In this document: piece by piece, positions 24,050 through 35,670 of the stretch | Numbering within the stretch: position 1 is the first letter of the stretch | Layout of the letters: each line of letters starts with the position of its first letter | Assembly: GCA_036172665.1 (NCBI GenBank) | Contig: CM069874.1 | Location: 48,156,707-48,220,706 of the forward strand | Source of the DNA: Prosopocoilus inquinatus | Taxonomy: Eukaryota > Arthropoda > Insecta > Coleoptera > Lucanidae | Direction: 5' to 3' | DNA: 64,000 nucleotides | Notes under the pieces: generated by a model | Seen by the model: only the letters and a program-made list of their open reading frames with translations | Told to the model about the DNA's origin: nothing | Database searches by the model: none | Translations under genes and position numbers: made by a program

Positions 24050-24440
24050 TCAATACTGCGACATGTTTCGCTAGTAATATAGCTTCTTCGGGTAGTAACA
24101 AAAAATATATTGCGGCTCAGGGTTCGGTTTTATACTTAATATTGAAACAAATTGATCAATGGTGAATTGTTAAGGTCTAGCTGGTTATTCAATACGTTAA
24201 CGGAATTCCTAAGCTTGTTTAGGTTTAGTTTTTTACTTTTACTTTCAATGTGTCAAATTTTAAAATCAGTATTGAAAGTTGGATTGAGAATCAATGAGAC
24301 GTAATGTGAATTAGTTTTTCTTATGTATAAAACTAGGAACGTGTTCTTTAATTCTTTTAGAAAAACTCCTACCTGATTGACCTAGACAGGGTGGGCCAAT
24401 AGTGGGTATTCGGTAAATAGCGTCTTTATTAATGCAGATT
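24050..24440 (-). pseudogene. Penelope-like retroelement remnant (GIY-YIG end and terminal repeat)
   Basis: On the minus strand from about 24440: IYRIPTIGPPCLGQSGRSFS then KRIKEHVPSFIHKKN and a stop. Penelope-like C-termini read VYKIPC..C..VYIGQTGRSFKTRIKEH, the GIY-YIG nuclease module, so the match is clear although YIG has become CLG. Several stops follow. Downstream on the same strand (24105-24055) is CCGAAGAAGC-TATATTACTA-GCGAAACATGTCGC, which has the layout of the degenerate hammerhead found in Penelope terminal repeats. Confidence 0.6.
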
Positions 24441-24479
24441 TTTAAAATCTGTTTTCGCTATTACTTACCTATGGTATAG

Positions 24480-26240
24480 ATGCATGATTTAAAATTAGTT
24501 ACAATTATACAAAGTGTTCCGTGTGGCTGTGCCAGACCAAAGTTATGCTTTTTTAAATGGAACGTATTTTATATTATGGTTTATTTCGATTCATCTTTAA
24601 GAGAAGATAAATTTATTATAAGAATATTATGTACCTAAACCTAATAGTTTTTGAGATATTGACATTTCAATGTAAAAAAGTGATATTATTTGATTTTTTA
24701 CAGATTAGACGTTTAATAAAATTCAGCATTTAAATTTTACAGTAACGTTAAATAACCTCTATGGAACAGAAAACAATTTCCATCTCGAACATATTCCTAT
24801 TATTTTACACAGGGTGATTCATAAATCCGATGTTTATTTTACTCGGTTAGTTACCCTATATTTTATGACTGAATTTAATAGGTTTTTGATTAAGCTTTAC
24901 AGTGATATAGGGTTCAGCATATGTTACACAACAAGCCTACAAACAGTATGATGTCAAAATCGTAGATTCATAAATCAGCATTTATTATATATGGAATGTT
25001 TTGTCTATAATGTAGTTGATTTTATTTAGAAAATCTGTATTGTATTTCCAAAATTAACAGGGAGGGGGAGGGGGAGGGGGAGGGGGAGGGGGAAGAAACT
25101 GTAGAATAGCACTGTAGATTTTTTGTGTGACTGTTTACCCGCCCCTCCACATACCAGAAACCTTAGTGTGAAAATGTTGGTGTTTAGATTCATATAAAGA
25201 AAGGCTTACCTTCGAATCATACAGGATGATTTATTAGCTCACCTCCAATTGATTTTTTTTTGTCTTCATTATAATTACTAAGTAATAGGTATAAATTAAC
25301 CAACGTAGTTATCGCAGTTATCTGTAACAACAAATGCATCTGAGATTTAAGTCAAGTGATGTATTTCATGTTAACAAATTTGTTGACAATTGTCAGTCAA
25401 TGTTTGAAAAATAAATCATACTGAAAGAAAAGAAAATCAACTTTGAAATTAAATATTTAAGCTTCTTTGGATTTTTACAGCAATACTTTTACTATCCTTT
25501 CAAGTAAAAGGTACTTTACTCTTGAGCAAATTTCACGTTGCCTCGCGATTTCTAACCACATTGTATGTTATTTCGAAATCTAAGTACTTGCCGAGGACTC
25601 GCTAGAAGAAGGAAAACTTTTTATGGAGAATGACTTTTCTTCCTAAAATTGGAAATAGGAAAGCTCATAGATATAATTATGTCCATCCGAGGATACACTG
25701 TATAATAAATTACAAATTCAAAAGCGTGTCACTTTTACTACAGTTACGTTACTCTCTTGATTACTTACGATACCTAGAGGTAGTGATCAGGGTAGTGATG
25801 TGCAAATTTCATAAATCATATTTTTTTGAAATATTTCATAAAATATATCATGAAATGTTTCACTGTCGATTAAACATATTGTAACCTCATCTCTTTATTG
25901 TCATTAATTTTTGTTGCATTTTTCAAATGAACCAACATATTATAAGAGAATTAAATTTGAAATGTCATAGTAATTATCGCTTCACGTGTCACAGCGTTTC
26001 TAAACATGTCATTAATATGTCGTCATTCTAACATCCAAAAGACGTCTAAGCGAATGTTAATCACTTCAACTTTTTCACAAAAGTTATTTCTTTATAATGA
26101 CTTACTAGATCGTTCTGAAGTACTTTGAGATAATCTCGTTGTTCGTTTCAAGATTTTCGGTAAGGTGTAAGTATTTATACATGCTGCATTGGTTACCAAG
26201 TGCTAAAATTGCGCCATCTTGTGTTTACATTCACAACTAT
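24480..26240. other. AT-rich intergenic DNA, G-rich microsatellite, solo foldback ends
   Basis: No gene seen. TACAAAGTGTTCCGTGTGGC (24508) and CACAGGGTGATTCATAAATC (24809) with CATACAGGATGATTTATTAG (25220) are foldback-type ends. 25058-25092 is (GGGGGA)n on the plus strand, about six units. The rest is AT-rich. Confidence 0.45.
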
Positions 26241-26244
26241 TTAC

Positions 26245-26449
26245 GTTCAATTCAGGAAAGAATAGATACACGACCTTGGCCATGATTGCACTACGTTAAT
26301 CAACCCTATTATTAATTTCATATTTGACCTTGATTTAATGATGCATTTCAAATACTTAAAAATTCGCGTAGTGTTGATTAACATAGTGCAATCACCTAAA
26401 ATAGACGAGGTCCGTAGATGACGTGCATCTATTCTTTCCTGAATTGAAC
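26245..26449. repeat. 205-bp MITE with GTTCAATTCAGGAAAGAATA ends
   Basis: GTTCAATTCAGGAAAGAATA at the left has its exact inverse at 26430-26449. Inner blocks also pair: GATTGCACTACGTTAATCAA with TTGATTAACATAGTGCAATC. Centre is AT-rich and non-coding. Confidence 0.75.
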
Positions 26450-26598
26450 TGTACATGTTATTATTTCCTTTAATTTAACAATTCTAATATTAATTTTGGT
26501 ATAATTGGCTTCAGAAACATTTGAAATATTTATTTACACTTTCTGTTTAGTCCCAAAAATGTTTTTAAATTAATAATTTTCAAAAATATAGTAACATT
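26450..26598. other. Short AT-rich spacer
   Basis: Nothing recognised between the two MITEs. Confidence 0.4.
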
Positions 26599-26830
26599 AG
26601 GTGCTTTCTTTCGCTTAAAAGTTTGAATCGTGTTTCGAATAGTTTGGACCTGAATTTAGTAGTTGTTGCAACAAAACACCTGACTTGAATTTTTTATTTA
26701 CAGTTCATTTATAAATAACCATAACTTAATCTAAACAAGTTTTAAAAACAGAGAGATTCAAAGAAAAGAATGTCTGTTTTTGAATCAAGACACGTTTGAA
26801 TCACGACTGTGTGAGCGAAAGAAAGCACCT
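26599..26830. repeat. 232-bp MITE with AGGTGCTTTCTTTCGC ends, ATT duplication
   Basis: AGGTGCTTTCTTTCGCTTAA and GTTTGAATCGTG pair with CACGACTGTG and TGAGCGAAAGAAAGCACCT. ATT flanks both ends (3-bp target duplication). The right arm reappears alone at 9213-9371. Confidence 0.8.
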
Positions 26831-27282
26831 ATTTTATCATTTTATATTGACGTGGCGTTATTTTTACAACATTATTAATACGTATCGTATGACTCGTCAT
26901 ATTGACGTCACTTTTGGGACATATGACGTCAAGAACTCTGCAAGCTAGGATGATCCAAAGTAATGTCATTCAGTTATTTTGTGATACGAACATTTAACAA
27001 AATATCTGAACCATTGTTTTCAGTCATTCCGAACCGTTCAAATGTTATGGTTCCAACAAGTCTTTAAACGCCAGTAAGTAATCGAAACAAAATATTTAAT
27101 AATAATAATAGATGTTTTATCACCTAGAAATGACGGCAAAAAGACGTTAGCAATGACCTCATATTTACGTTGTAACGGTACGTATTAGAAACGTCATTAG
27201 TTGGTGACGATATGGCCAAATGATCTCTACGGTTCAACATCGTCTTTAAATGACGTTAAAAAAACGTCATTCGTCATGAGTA
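26831..27282. other. Intergenic DNA rich in ACGTCA/TGACGT words
   Basis: At least seven TGACGT or ACGTCA words, including TGACGTCA near 26913 and 26936 and a facing pair AATGACGTTAAAAAAACGTCATT at about 27250. They could be CREB-type sites or the remains of an old repeat. No gene seen. Confidence 0.35.
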
Positions 27283-27421
27283 GGGAACGGAATTTTATAT
27301 TTTGTTCGATTAAATACAAACGAGGCGGCAAACGTATAACACTGCAGTGACGTGTCAACGCGCACACGCTCGTTGCCGCCTCGTTCGTAATAAACCGAAC
27401 AAAATATATAATTCCGAACCG
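27283..27421. repeat. 139-bp MITE, terminal repeats about 48 bp
   Basis: GGGAACGGAATTTTATATTT, TGTTCG, then ACAAACGAGGCGGCAA on the left pair with TTGCCGCCTCGTTCGT, CGAACA, then AAATATATAATTCCGAACC on the right. Centre contains TGCAGTGACGTGTC. No coding sequence. Confidence 0.8.
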
Positions 27422-27574
27422 TAGTTATGATTCTGCTACTTGGGTACGGAGATAGGTTCTTGTAAAAACGAGAGAAAAAAATAAAGTTTATTTAAAACAA
27501 AACAATTTTAGATTTAATTAAATAGGTAGCATAATTATCTCTATATCCCTATGTATGTTTAATGGATAGTTTAT

Positions 27575-28300
27575 GTTCAACATGACTTTTCGACAGTTGA
27601 AATTAGTGCGAATAAAAGTTACTTTTTAACCAGCCCGTAAACAATGAAGTGTAAAACTGTAACTGTAACCTACTACAGGCAAAAATTGATATGGCTTTTA
27701 TTGCACAAAGTTGGCAGTATCACAACCAAGGTACTGCAAGTCGGCGCTTTTTTTAAAAAATGGAAATACTTCTGAAACGATTAATTTTGCATGTATCACA
27801 TGTTGAATAAAATATTTTTAGAATTTCACGAGGAATTCAAAAAATGCAATAAAAAATGGGGTACTTCATTTAAAATAAGAAAGATGGCAACCGCTTCCGG
27901 TATAAGCGGAAGTGCGCGAAAATTGAGAATATTATATTTTAACAGAACATATCACTAATTTATAACTGCAAAATGTGAAATGGAAATTCAAAGGGGAAGT
28001 CCGTTAACTTAAACTAACGAACGTTCCGTGAATCACTTATATAGTGTGTCCGCGGATTGAGTTCGCAATACGTATAATGGACCAAAAGTTTTTGGATTCA
28101 GATTTCATATTTTGCAGTTCAGGTCTGCTTGGTGCAAAATGAAGTCGTGCCAAATTTCACCTCGAAAGTCTTCAAGTTGGCGGAATTAACATAAAAGGAA
28201 ATAAAATATGTGTAGGCAAAGTGGTATTTCTTTTGAATTAAGGAGAAATTTCGCTAAAATAAAATGATTCTCGTTTGAAATTATGGGGATGTACCAAATT
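27575..28300 (+). repeat. Solo arm of foldback D followed by arm of another family
   Basis: 27577-28012 (ACATGACTTTTCGACAGTTG through TTCCGGTATAAGCGGAAGTG to TAACTGCAAAATGTGAAATG) is collinear with the right arm of foldback D at about 49725-50155. 28034-28300 (TATAGTGTGTCCGCGGATTG, ATTTCATATTTTGCAGTTCA, AGTTGGCGGAATTAA) recurs inverted at about 37225-37393 and in part at 4306-4445. Neither copy has its partner arm here. No gene. Confidence 0.65.
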
Positions 28301-28549
28301 TCAACGTCCTATTTATTCATTTGTTTTCTTTTCTATTTCACAATTACATCACTTTTAATCTGATTATTTTTTTTATTCATCTGCATATTTTAAACGGAAC
28401 AATTCAATTTTTCTCATTTTTTTATATTATACGTTCACTTCTCGCCTTTTCTAAATTTATTAAAACATGATTGTTACAATATTATTATTAACGTCTTGTA
28501 TCATTGATCTAAATTGATTGTCTTTTGTTTGTGAGATTTGTTGTTGTCT
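28301..28549. other. AT-rich spacer
   Basis: No gene or repeat border recognised. Confidence 0.4.
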
Positions 28550-29760
28550 TTGCTTGCTGCGTGCGCAAAGAATATTTTGTTTTCCTTTTCCCCTTTCCCT
28601 ATCTTTTTTTTTTTTTTTTTAGTTTAGCGATCGATTTTTTTTAGTTTTAGTTCGTTTAGTTTCTAAAATTTATTTTTTTTATTTATTGCTTGCGCAAGTC
28701 GTTATTCATTTCCTTTAGCAATATCGTTCGATCGTCTTTTGTTTTGTTTTGTTTTCTTTAACTCACGTTTAGTTACTTTCTCTTACTTTGTTTTCACTTT
28801 GCCTTTTTTTAGGGTTAGTTTTTTCTTTAATTTTAAGTAATTTTTTGGTTTAAATTCAAGCGATCGCGTTTTGTTTCTGAAATTTGCTCTTGATTTTGCT
28901 TTTCAAAATTTTCGAAGAAGATGCTTTCATTTTTGTCTTGGATATTTAATTTGATAGGGTTTGAGATTTTTTCTTTTTAATTAAAGCGATCGTCTTTTGT
29001 TTCTGAAATTTACTAATTGTTTGTTTGTTGCTTGCGCAAAGAGCATTCTGCGTTTGTTTTTTTCATTTTTTAGCAAGATCACTTTTTGCTAGTTTATTTT
29101 ATTTTTAAAATTTTTTCAATTTTTTCTTCAATCTGTTCAGTTCAGGGTTACGTTTTTTTTATTTTGACTAATCATGGATCAGGATTACATAGTATCATCG
29201 GTTTCTTTCATGACTTATATTAACTTTGTTATTTTTCTCTACATTTCAATTTTTTTCTTTTTAGTTCATGTATTATTACTCAAAATGAGTAGTTTCAAAC
29301 ACAGTAACATTATTTTGTCACAGTTATGTTTTGAAATAAATTTGATTTGATCTTTTGTTGTTTAAGTTTAAGCGATCGCTTTTGTCTCTGGAATTTGTCA
29401 TTGTTTTTTTTTCCTCTAGATTTTCGAATTTTCGAGAATCCTTCTAAAGGTACTTCCAATTGTGTCATCGATTTTTATTATTTGATTGATTTTCTTATTT
29501 TGAAAATTAAAGCGACCGACTTTTTGAAATTTATTTCTCTTTCTTTTTATTTGTCGTTCCCGCAAGGAATTTTCTGCGTTCTTTTTTCATTTTATTTAGA
29601 AACATGATTCGTTCGCCTTTTGTTTTCTTTTTGTTTCTCTTTTTTCTGTATACATTTTGTTACATTTTCCGACTTGTTTTAATCAATTCGCTCGGTCACA
29701 GTTAGGATTATTTTTATTTTGACTAAGAAAAAAAATGGGTTACGGAAAATTTATGTTTCC
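28550..29760 (+). repeat. Degenerate T-rich tandem repeat, probable LINE 5'UTR
   Basis: The block AAGCGATCGC-TTTTGTTTCTGAAATTTG recurs loosely at about 28860, 28985, 29370 and 29510; TTGCTTGCGCAAAG at about 28555, 28688, 29032 and 29554; and a TTTTATTTTGACTAA mark at 29159 and 29713. Plus strand is strongly T-rich with hardly any coding capacity. It ends about 200 bp before the LINE endonuclease, and repeated 5'UTR modules are common in such elements, hence the assignment (inference). Confidence 0.5.
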
Positions 29761-29929
29761 GTACAGTTGTAAGAAATTAATGCCGTGAGGTGTTCACAGG
29801 GGTGGAGAGGGATTCAGTTCAATTTCTCGCTCTGGAATGTTGCAATTTGGTATATTTCTATAATTTCAAACGAAAATCGTTTTATTTACTAAAATTTTCT
29901 CTTAAATTCAAAAAAGGAATACAACTTTG

Positions 29930-32900
29930 CCTGCACATGTTTTATTTATTTATTATTAATCTCAATGTTCAATCATTATTAAATAAAACAGATCTATTAA
30001 TTAAATTATTACCTAAGTACAGTGAAATGCGATATCATCTGTGTGTCTGAACATTGGCTGACTGAGGATAAAACAGAGCTTCTAAACTTTGATGATTTTT
30101 ATGTCGCCACTTCTTACAACACGATCACACGGAGGAGTGCTAATATTATGCAAAAAAAGTATAACTGCTCAAGAAATAGTAGAAATTAGAGAGTTTTCAA
30201 TGGAGATAGATTTTGAAATTGTGGGAATACACATTAAAAAGAAGAAAACGATTGTTATTGGTTTTTACAGATCACCGTCTGGAAACTACGCAACGTTTGT
30301 AAATCGAATGAATCATAATCTGTCAAACATACTTCTTAAATATAATTCATCACATATTATCTTTGCTGGAGATTATAACCACATGCGTTCAAAATATAAA
30401 TCAACAACAGTCACAGCAAAGAAAACGTAATAAACACATGGCGGACAGAATAAAGTGTAAAACTTTACTATTGCAACGAAGCGGTGCGATGTTATAAATG
30501 GATTGTGTACACGCCTCATATTTGCCGGCGCAGCGCGTCTAACTGATAGTGAACAATCGGTAAGCCAAAGTAATAATGCATTCGTTAGGACGGCATGATT
30601 CACAATAATGTCGCGGTTGACTGCGATGCTCGGACACGATGCGCACGAGAGAGTATGCTGCAGAGACGTGTCGTATTTCTATTTAATTCAAATCAACTAA
30701 ATTGCTGTTTCTAAATTAAAGAAAGAGCTGTTATTAGCTTCCAGAATTATATTCGCGCTGTTACCGTGGCGATATTAGACTGATTGATTAAAATTCACGT
30801 ATAAGCGGACGGAACATTTAAGGCTTCGATTTAGACCCCCGCGTCGAGTCGGACTGCCGCTGTCTCAAAGTGGTTTCAAGCAGTTCACTTTCTTAGATCC
30901 TCCCTTTGATTATAACATAAATTTCCTCACTAATACTAAAGAAAACATAGAAATAAGTAATATTTTTAATTTTTTTTGGATTGTATCAGTCCTTCTGGGA
31001 ACCTTCAAGAATTAGAATCACATCGAAAACCTGTATAGACAATATATTCACAAATATTTCTCAAGAGCTCTACAAAACCAAAACACTAAATCTACGTTTT
31101 TCCGATCATCGAGCACAGCAGATGGAATTGTTATTGAACTCTACTTCATCTGAAACAGAAATTGTTGGGAAGAATAGATATGCAAATATAAACAATACAA
31201 ACCATTTTGCAGAAATTTTGAAGATTGAAAGCTGGAATGAGGCACTATTATCTCCGGATTGTCGTAAGTCGTGTATACAAGCTTTCAATACACTTCACAG
31301 AATATTCGATGAAACGGCACCTGAAAAAGAAATAAAAATAAATAAAAGTAGGTAAAAAAGATTAATAAATTGGAAGAAAAATGAGGAGTTGAAAAAAATG
31401 GAAAATACTTTGGAAGCACTATCAGTAATAAGACAAAGGAGAGTGTTGACATCTATAAAACATACAAGAATGAATTTAAACACAGAGTATCTGAAACGAA
31501 ACGAAAATCCTTTACGCAGTACATTGAAAGATCGGATAATAAGAGTAAAACAGTATGGAATGTGATAAAAAATGAACTAGGAAGCAATAAATTTAATCAT
31601 CAAAACAATTCAATTACAGTCGTGGAGTTCAATGATTACTTCGTCACCGCAAGCAAAAGTTTGGTGGAAACAATAGGTGGTCCGTACCAGAAGGCGCAGC
31701 AGATCCTTAAACAAAATAGGAAAAATAGCAAGAATTCAATGTATTTGGAACCAGTTGAAGAAGGAGAAATATTAAAAGTTGTAAGCAACTTGAAAAATAA
31801 ATCCACTACAAACATATATGGTTTATCAGTGACAATATTAAAAAGAATAATTATACATATCGTACATTCACTTGTTATAATACTAAATAGCTGCCTGTTG
31901 GAGGGTGTATTTCCGAAGGAACTTAAAAAAGCCAAAGTTATTCCCGTTCATAAAGATGGAAGTGTTGAAAAACCGGAAAATTATAGGCCTATTGCAATAC
32001 TACCGGTAATATCAAAGATCTTCGAAACTATAATAAAAAATAGGCTTGTAAGTTACTTTGAGAACTTCGACATTTTTAATAAAGCGCAACACGGATATCG
32101 TAAAGGTAAATCAACAACCACTGCCATAACAGAAGTCCAAGAAGTCATAGTCTCTGCCTTTGATAGAGGAGAAGACGTGGAATTGTCGAGTTGTGATTTG
32201 AGTAAAGCTTTTGATTGTGTTGATCATGAAATCCTTCTAGATAAGTTATTCTACTACGGCATTCGAGGGAAAAGTCTTGAATTGTTAAAAAGTCATCTGT
32301 ACGACAGACAACAGTGTGTATATTGGAACGGTAAATCTCCGACCAATCCTTAAATCAGCGAGGAGTTCCACAAGGATCGGTACTGGGACCAATTTTATTT
32401 TTAATATACATTAACGACTTACCTGATTTTGTGAAAACAAAAAACGCAAGCCTTTTTGCGGATGATACGTCCTTTCTTGTAACCGGCAAAACTTTTGAGG
32501 AATTAGAAGCAAAGACTGAAGAAATAATGTGCGAAGCAAAGGAATGGTTCGGTGACAACTCGCTAAAAATGAATAACAAAAAAACACAAAAATTGTTATT
32601 AACAACTTCTAACTTACCCGAAAGAAATCATTTAAAATTCCTTGGCTTGTACTTCGACAGCGGTCTCACGTGGAATAAGCATATTTCTGTTCTACAAAAA
32701 CGCTTGTCCACAGCTATTTACACAATCAGAAAAATCAGGCATAGTGCTTCTTATCAGGCTGCCAGAATAATTCATCAGATGCAAGAAAAATTTTCTTGTT
32801 ACAAAAGGAAGCAGTTAGAGTCTTGGCTGGGATCTCTTACAATGAAAGTTGCCTTCCAATCTTCAAAATGCACCGCTTACTGACCATACCATCACTATTC

Positions 32901-33183
32901 ATACTTGCCTGTTTGCTTTATATACACAAAAATTCTGAGAAGTATACTCAAAACAAAGAATTTCACAATTACAATACAAGAGCTCAAAATAACTTCAGCA
33001 TTCCTTATCATCGGGTAAAAAGATCACAAATAGGACCGAATTACCTATGTGTGAAATTCTACAAGCTCCCGGCGTGTGTAAGAAGTATGAATACTATAAG
33101 CTTTGAAAAATGGATAAAACTGTTCCTTTTGGAAAAGGTGTTTTATTCCTTAACCGAGTACCTAGACTGTGATATTCAAAATT
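29930..33183 (+). mobile_element. Non-LTR retrotransposon (LINE, CR1/jockey-like), broken
   Basis: The product would be an endonuclease plus reverse transcriptase that nicks DNA and copies its own RNA. Endonuclease marks: NLNVQSLLNK (about 29955), CVSEHWLT (30040), HGGVLILCKK (30130), IVIGFYRSPSGNY (30250), FAGDYN (30363). After an insert (30380-30907), NFLTNTKENIEISNIF and the linker follow. RT marks: [20 protein letters not shown] (31937), [35 protein letters not shown] (32197), QRGVPQGSVLGPILF (32358), FADDTS (32457), and the tail KEAVRVLAGISYNE to GPNYLCVKFYKLP. Frameshifts lie near 30020, 30120, 32352 and 32785, the last with a loss of roughly 20 residues. It ends in a stop at 33181-33183; an IS630/Tc1-like element begins 30 bp later. 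Confidence 0.85.
30380..30907. mobile_element. 528-bp insertion in the LINE, flanked by GATTATAAC
   Basis: The LINE frame reads FAGDYN up to 30379 and continues with INFLTNTKENIE after 30916. GATTATAAC occurs at 30371-30379 and again at 30908-30916, a perfect 9-bp duplication. The insert is visibly more GC-rich than its surroundings, has no terminal inverted repeats that I can see, no poly(A) tail, and no recognisable gene. A 76-codon minus frame inside has no meaning I can find. Origin unknown. Confidence 0.7.
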
Positions 33184-33374
33184 AACTCTTTGTGTAAGCC
33201 ATTACTGATAATACCGTGCCTTCAATTGAATTCCTCATTAAGCCCCCCATACACCTGCGAACAAATTGCGCAAACTGGCGTTGCACAACAATTTGTTGTG
33301 CAAACAAGGTCACCCATACACTGTACGCAACTTTATGCAAACTCCAGTTGCTTTTGTCGCATACCTACGGAAAC

Positions 33375-35122
33375 ATGCCGTCTGACGACGCAGCCTATTT
33401 AGCTATAATAATTGCTGTTGCGTTGGATGTTGGTGTTAAAAAAAGAAAAAGGAAGCAGAGAGTCTGGACGAAAGAGTGGTTAAAGAAAATACCTCTTTTT
33501 AGCCACGCAAATCTCCTCAAAGAACTTCAGTTAAGTTCACCACTAAACGATAAAAATTATTTACGAATGGACCCCACTACTTTTGGTGAATTATTGGGTA
33601 TGGTAACACCACTTATACAAAAAGAAGACACTATATTAAGAGACGCAATATCGCCCAAGCAAAGGTTGTTTGCTACTTTAAGGTACCTTGCATCTGGACT
33701 TACCTTTGAGGGTTTAAAGTTTGAAACAGCGATTGCTGCTCAAACACTTGGAAAGATCGTCATCGAGACCTGTGAAGCAATCATAAAGGTTTTATTTGAA
33801 TGTGACGAAGTGCGTAGTAGAATGAAATTGCAGAGGAGGGACGTAAAGCTGGTTCATTTATAGTAACTGAATTTCTATGCAAAGTTCCCAAACGCCTTTC
33901 ATACAAAATATCGTATATGGCTTTTTTGACATGAATTTGTTGATCTGATGAGAGCTTCATAAATTCTAATGCCCAACTTTTTGCCAAAACGTCCACTTCA
34001 TTGTTAGAAGTGCGAAGATGTTCGCAAGCCATCTTCAATAGTTCATTCCGTTTCTGTGATTCCTCGTAATCAGTTGTCCCTTTTCGTTTTCTAGCTCTAC
34101 GTTGTATAGGAGTATCCGGTGTATCTATTTCTTGAGGTGTATCTGTTTGTTGAGGTAAAGCTGTATCTGTTTCTTGAGGTGTATTTGTTTCTTGGCTACT
34201 TATGTCTTGGGAAATATCCTGCAAAAAATAAAAAAATATGTTTATAAGATGCATACTTTTCCTTATTAAACAATTGTATAAACAACACTAATGACAGCAT
34301 GTTTTCCTTTCAGCTCCCACAAAGTGAAAATGAATGGAAAATTGTGGCTAAAGATTTTGAGAGAAAGTGGAATTTTCCTCATTGCCTCGGGGCGATAGAC
34401 GGCAAACATGTGAACATATTTAAGCCCCCCGGAACAGGCCTATATTACTTCAACTACAAACATTCATTTAGCATTGTTCTAATGGGAATCGTAAATGCAA
34501 ATGATGAATTCTTGGTGGTTGATGTGGGCGCAAATGGACGAGTTTCTGATGGAGGAGTGTTTTCAAATACGGTGTTCTTTAAAAAATTGTAGAAAAAGAC
34601 CTGTGCATTCCTGAACCGGAAAATTTACCATCAACCAATATCAAAATGCCCTATGTTTTCGTAGGGGATGATGCTTTTCCACTTATGGAGAATTTAATGA
34701 AACCTTTTAGCAAGAGAAATCTCACCAACGAAGAAATGATTTACAACTACAGGGTGTCACGGAGCCGCCGAATTATTGAAAATGCGTTTGGAATACTAGC
34801 TTCTCGGTTCAGAATTCTGTTAAATCAAATTAACCTATGTCCAGAAAAAGCTGTCACCATAGTATTAGCATTTTGCTACTTGCACAACTTTTTGCGACGT
34901 AAAAAAGTAGAATCCTATTTCCAAGGTGGCATAGATGTTGAAAACATAAATACTGGAGAGTTTGTAAATGCTGATTGGAGAGCAGATCCCACGTTACTGA
35001 CACTACAACCACTCAAAGGAAGAAACAGTACCATCACAGCAAAACAAATAAGAGCACAGTTTTGTAATTATTTTAATGCTGTTGGAGCTGTTCCATGGCA
35101 GAACAACATATTTCAACAATAA
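33375..35122 (+). pseudogene. Harbinger (HARBI1-like) transposase, two exons, one frameshift
   Basis: Exon 1 33375-33788 starts MPSDDAAYLAIIIAVALDVG and ends ETCEAIIK; it has the conserved DPTTFGELLGMVTPLI and SPKQRLFATLRYLASG. Intron 33789-34313 begins GT, ends TTTCAG, phase 0. Exon 2 34314-35122 opens LPQSENEWKIVAKDFERKWN. DDE residues: CLGAIDGKHV, VFVGDDAFPL and RIIENAFGIL. The one lesion is near 34590, where FFKKL runs into TAG and the frame resumes as EKDLCIPEPENLPSTN. The protein ends AVPWQNNIFQQ. Without the lesion it would be about 405 residues, a full-length family member. Its intron contains an exon of the partner gene on the other strand. Confidence 0.88.
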
Positions 35123-35670
35123 ACATAAATTTTTCAGTAAAAAATGTATGTTTCATGTCTTTTGGCATTGTTCTAATACATACATGATTTCTTTTTGCTT
35201 TCTAAAATCGCAGCATGTATGAATTTATTTTTGTCCAAATAAATTAGAAAAACAGAATTTAAATATAAATTGTTTACTTACCATGCCTTCATTTTCGATC
35301 TCATGGAGGTCGTCCATAGTAGAGGTTCCTGGTACTTGAGTTTCTTGATCCCTCAGGAAATCTAGTTACTCGAAGTACCATAAGCTTGGTTCGTAAAGAC
35401 TTTCAGTTCCTGCGCCAGATTTATAACTTGCGATTTCTTTTTTTAATTCTCTGCGATAGGCACTGCGCAAAACATTAATTTTTTTTGCACAATCTCTCTA
35501 TCGGCATTAGGTACGACCTACTTCAATTTTTCAATTGGTTTTTCATATGCCAAATTCTTCAAATTTCTGTTCCTGTATGCATCGCTCTTTACCTTCCATA
35601 CTTCCGGCAACTGACGGTATAATTCAATAAATTCACTCAAAAATTCTCTGTTATTTATAAAATTGGCCAT
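33781..35670 (-). pseudogene. Harbinger MADF/Myb-like accessory protein, two exons, two stops
   Basis: Minus strand. Exon 1 35670-35282 starts MANFINNREFLSEFIELYRQ, continues LPEVWKVKSDAYRNRNLKNL (the MADF domain with its spaced Trp), then RREIVQKK-like helices, INVLRSAYRRELKKEIASYK, and ends TMDDLHEIENEGM before GTAAGT. Exon 2 34218-33781 starts [10 protein letters not shown] after TTGCAG, has a Thr/Gln/Pro-rich linker, a basic RRARKRKG block, and a C-terminal helix [18 protein letters not shown] like the BESS motif. In-frame TAG near 35519 and TAA near 35366 break it. Such proteins bring Harbinger transposase to DNA and the nucleus. Exon 2 overlaps the end of transposase exon 1 by 8 bp. Confidence 0.75.

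Noticed and set aside
30373..30603. 76-codon minus-strand frame in the LINE insert
   Set aside because: It crosses the insert border into LINE sequence and has no recognisable content.
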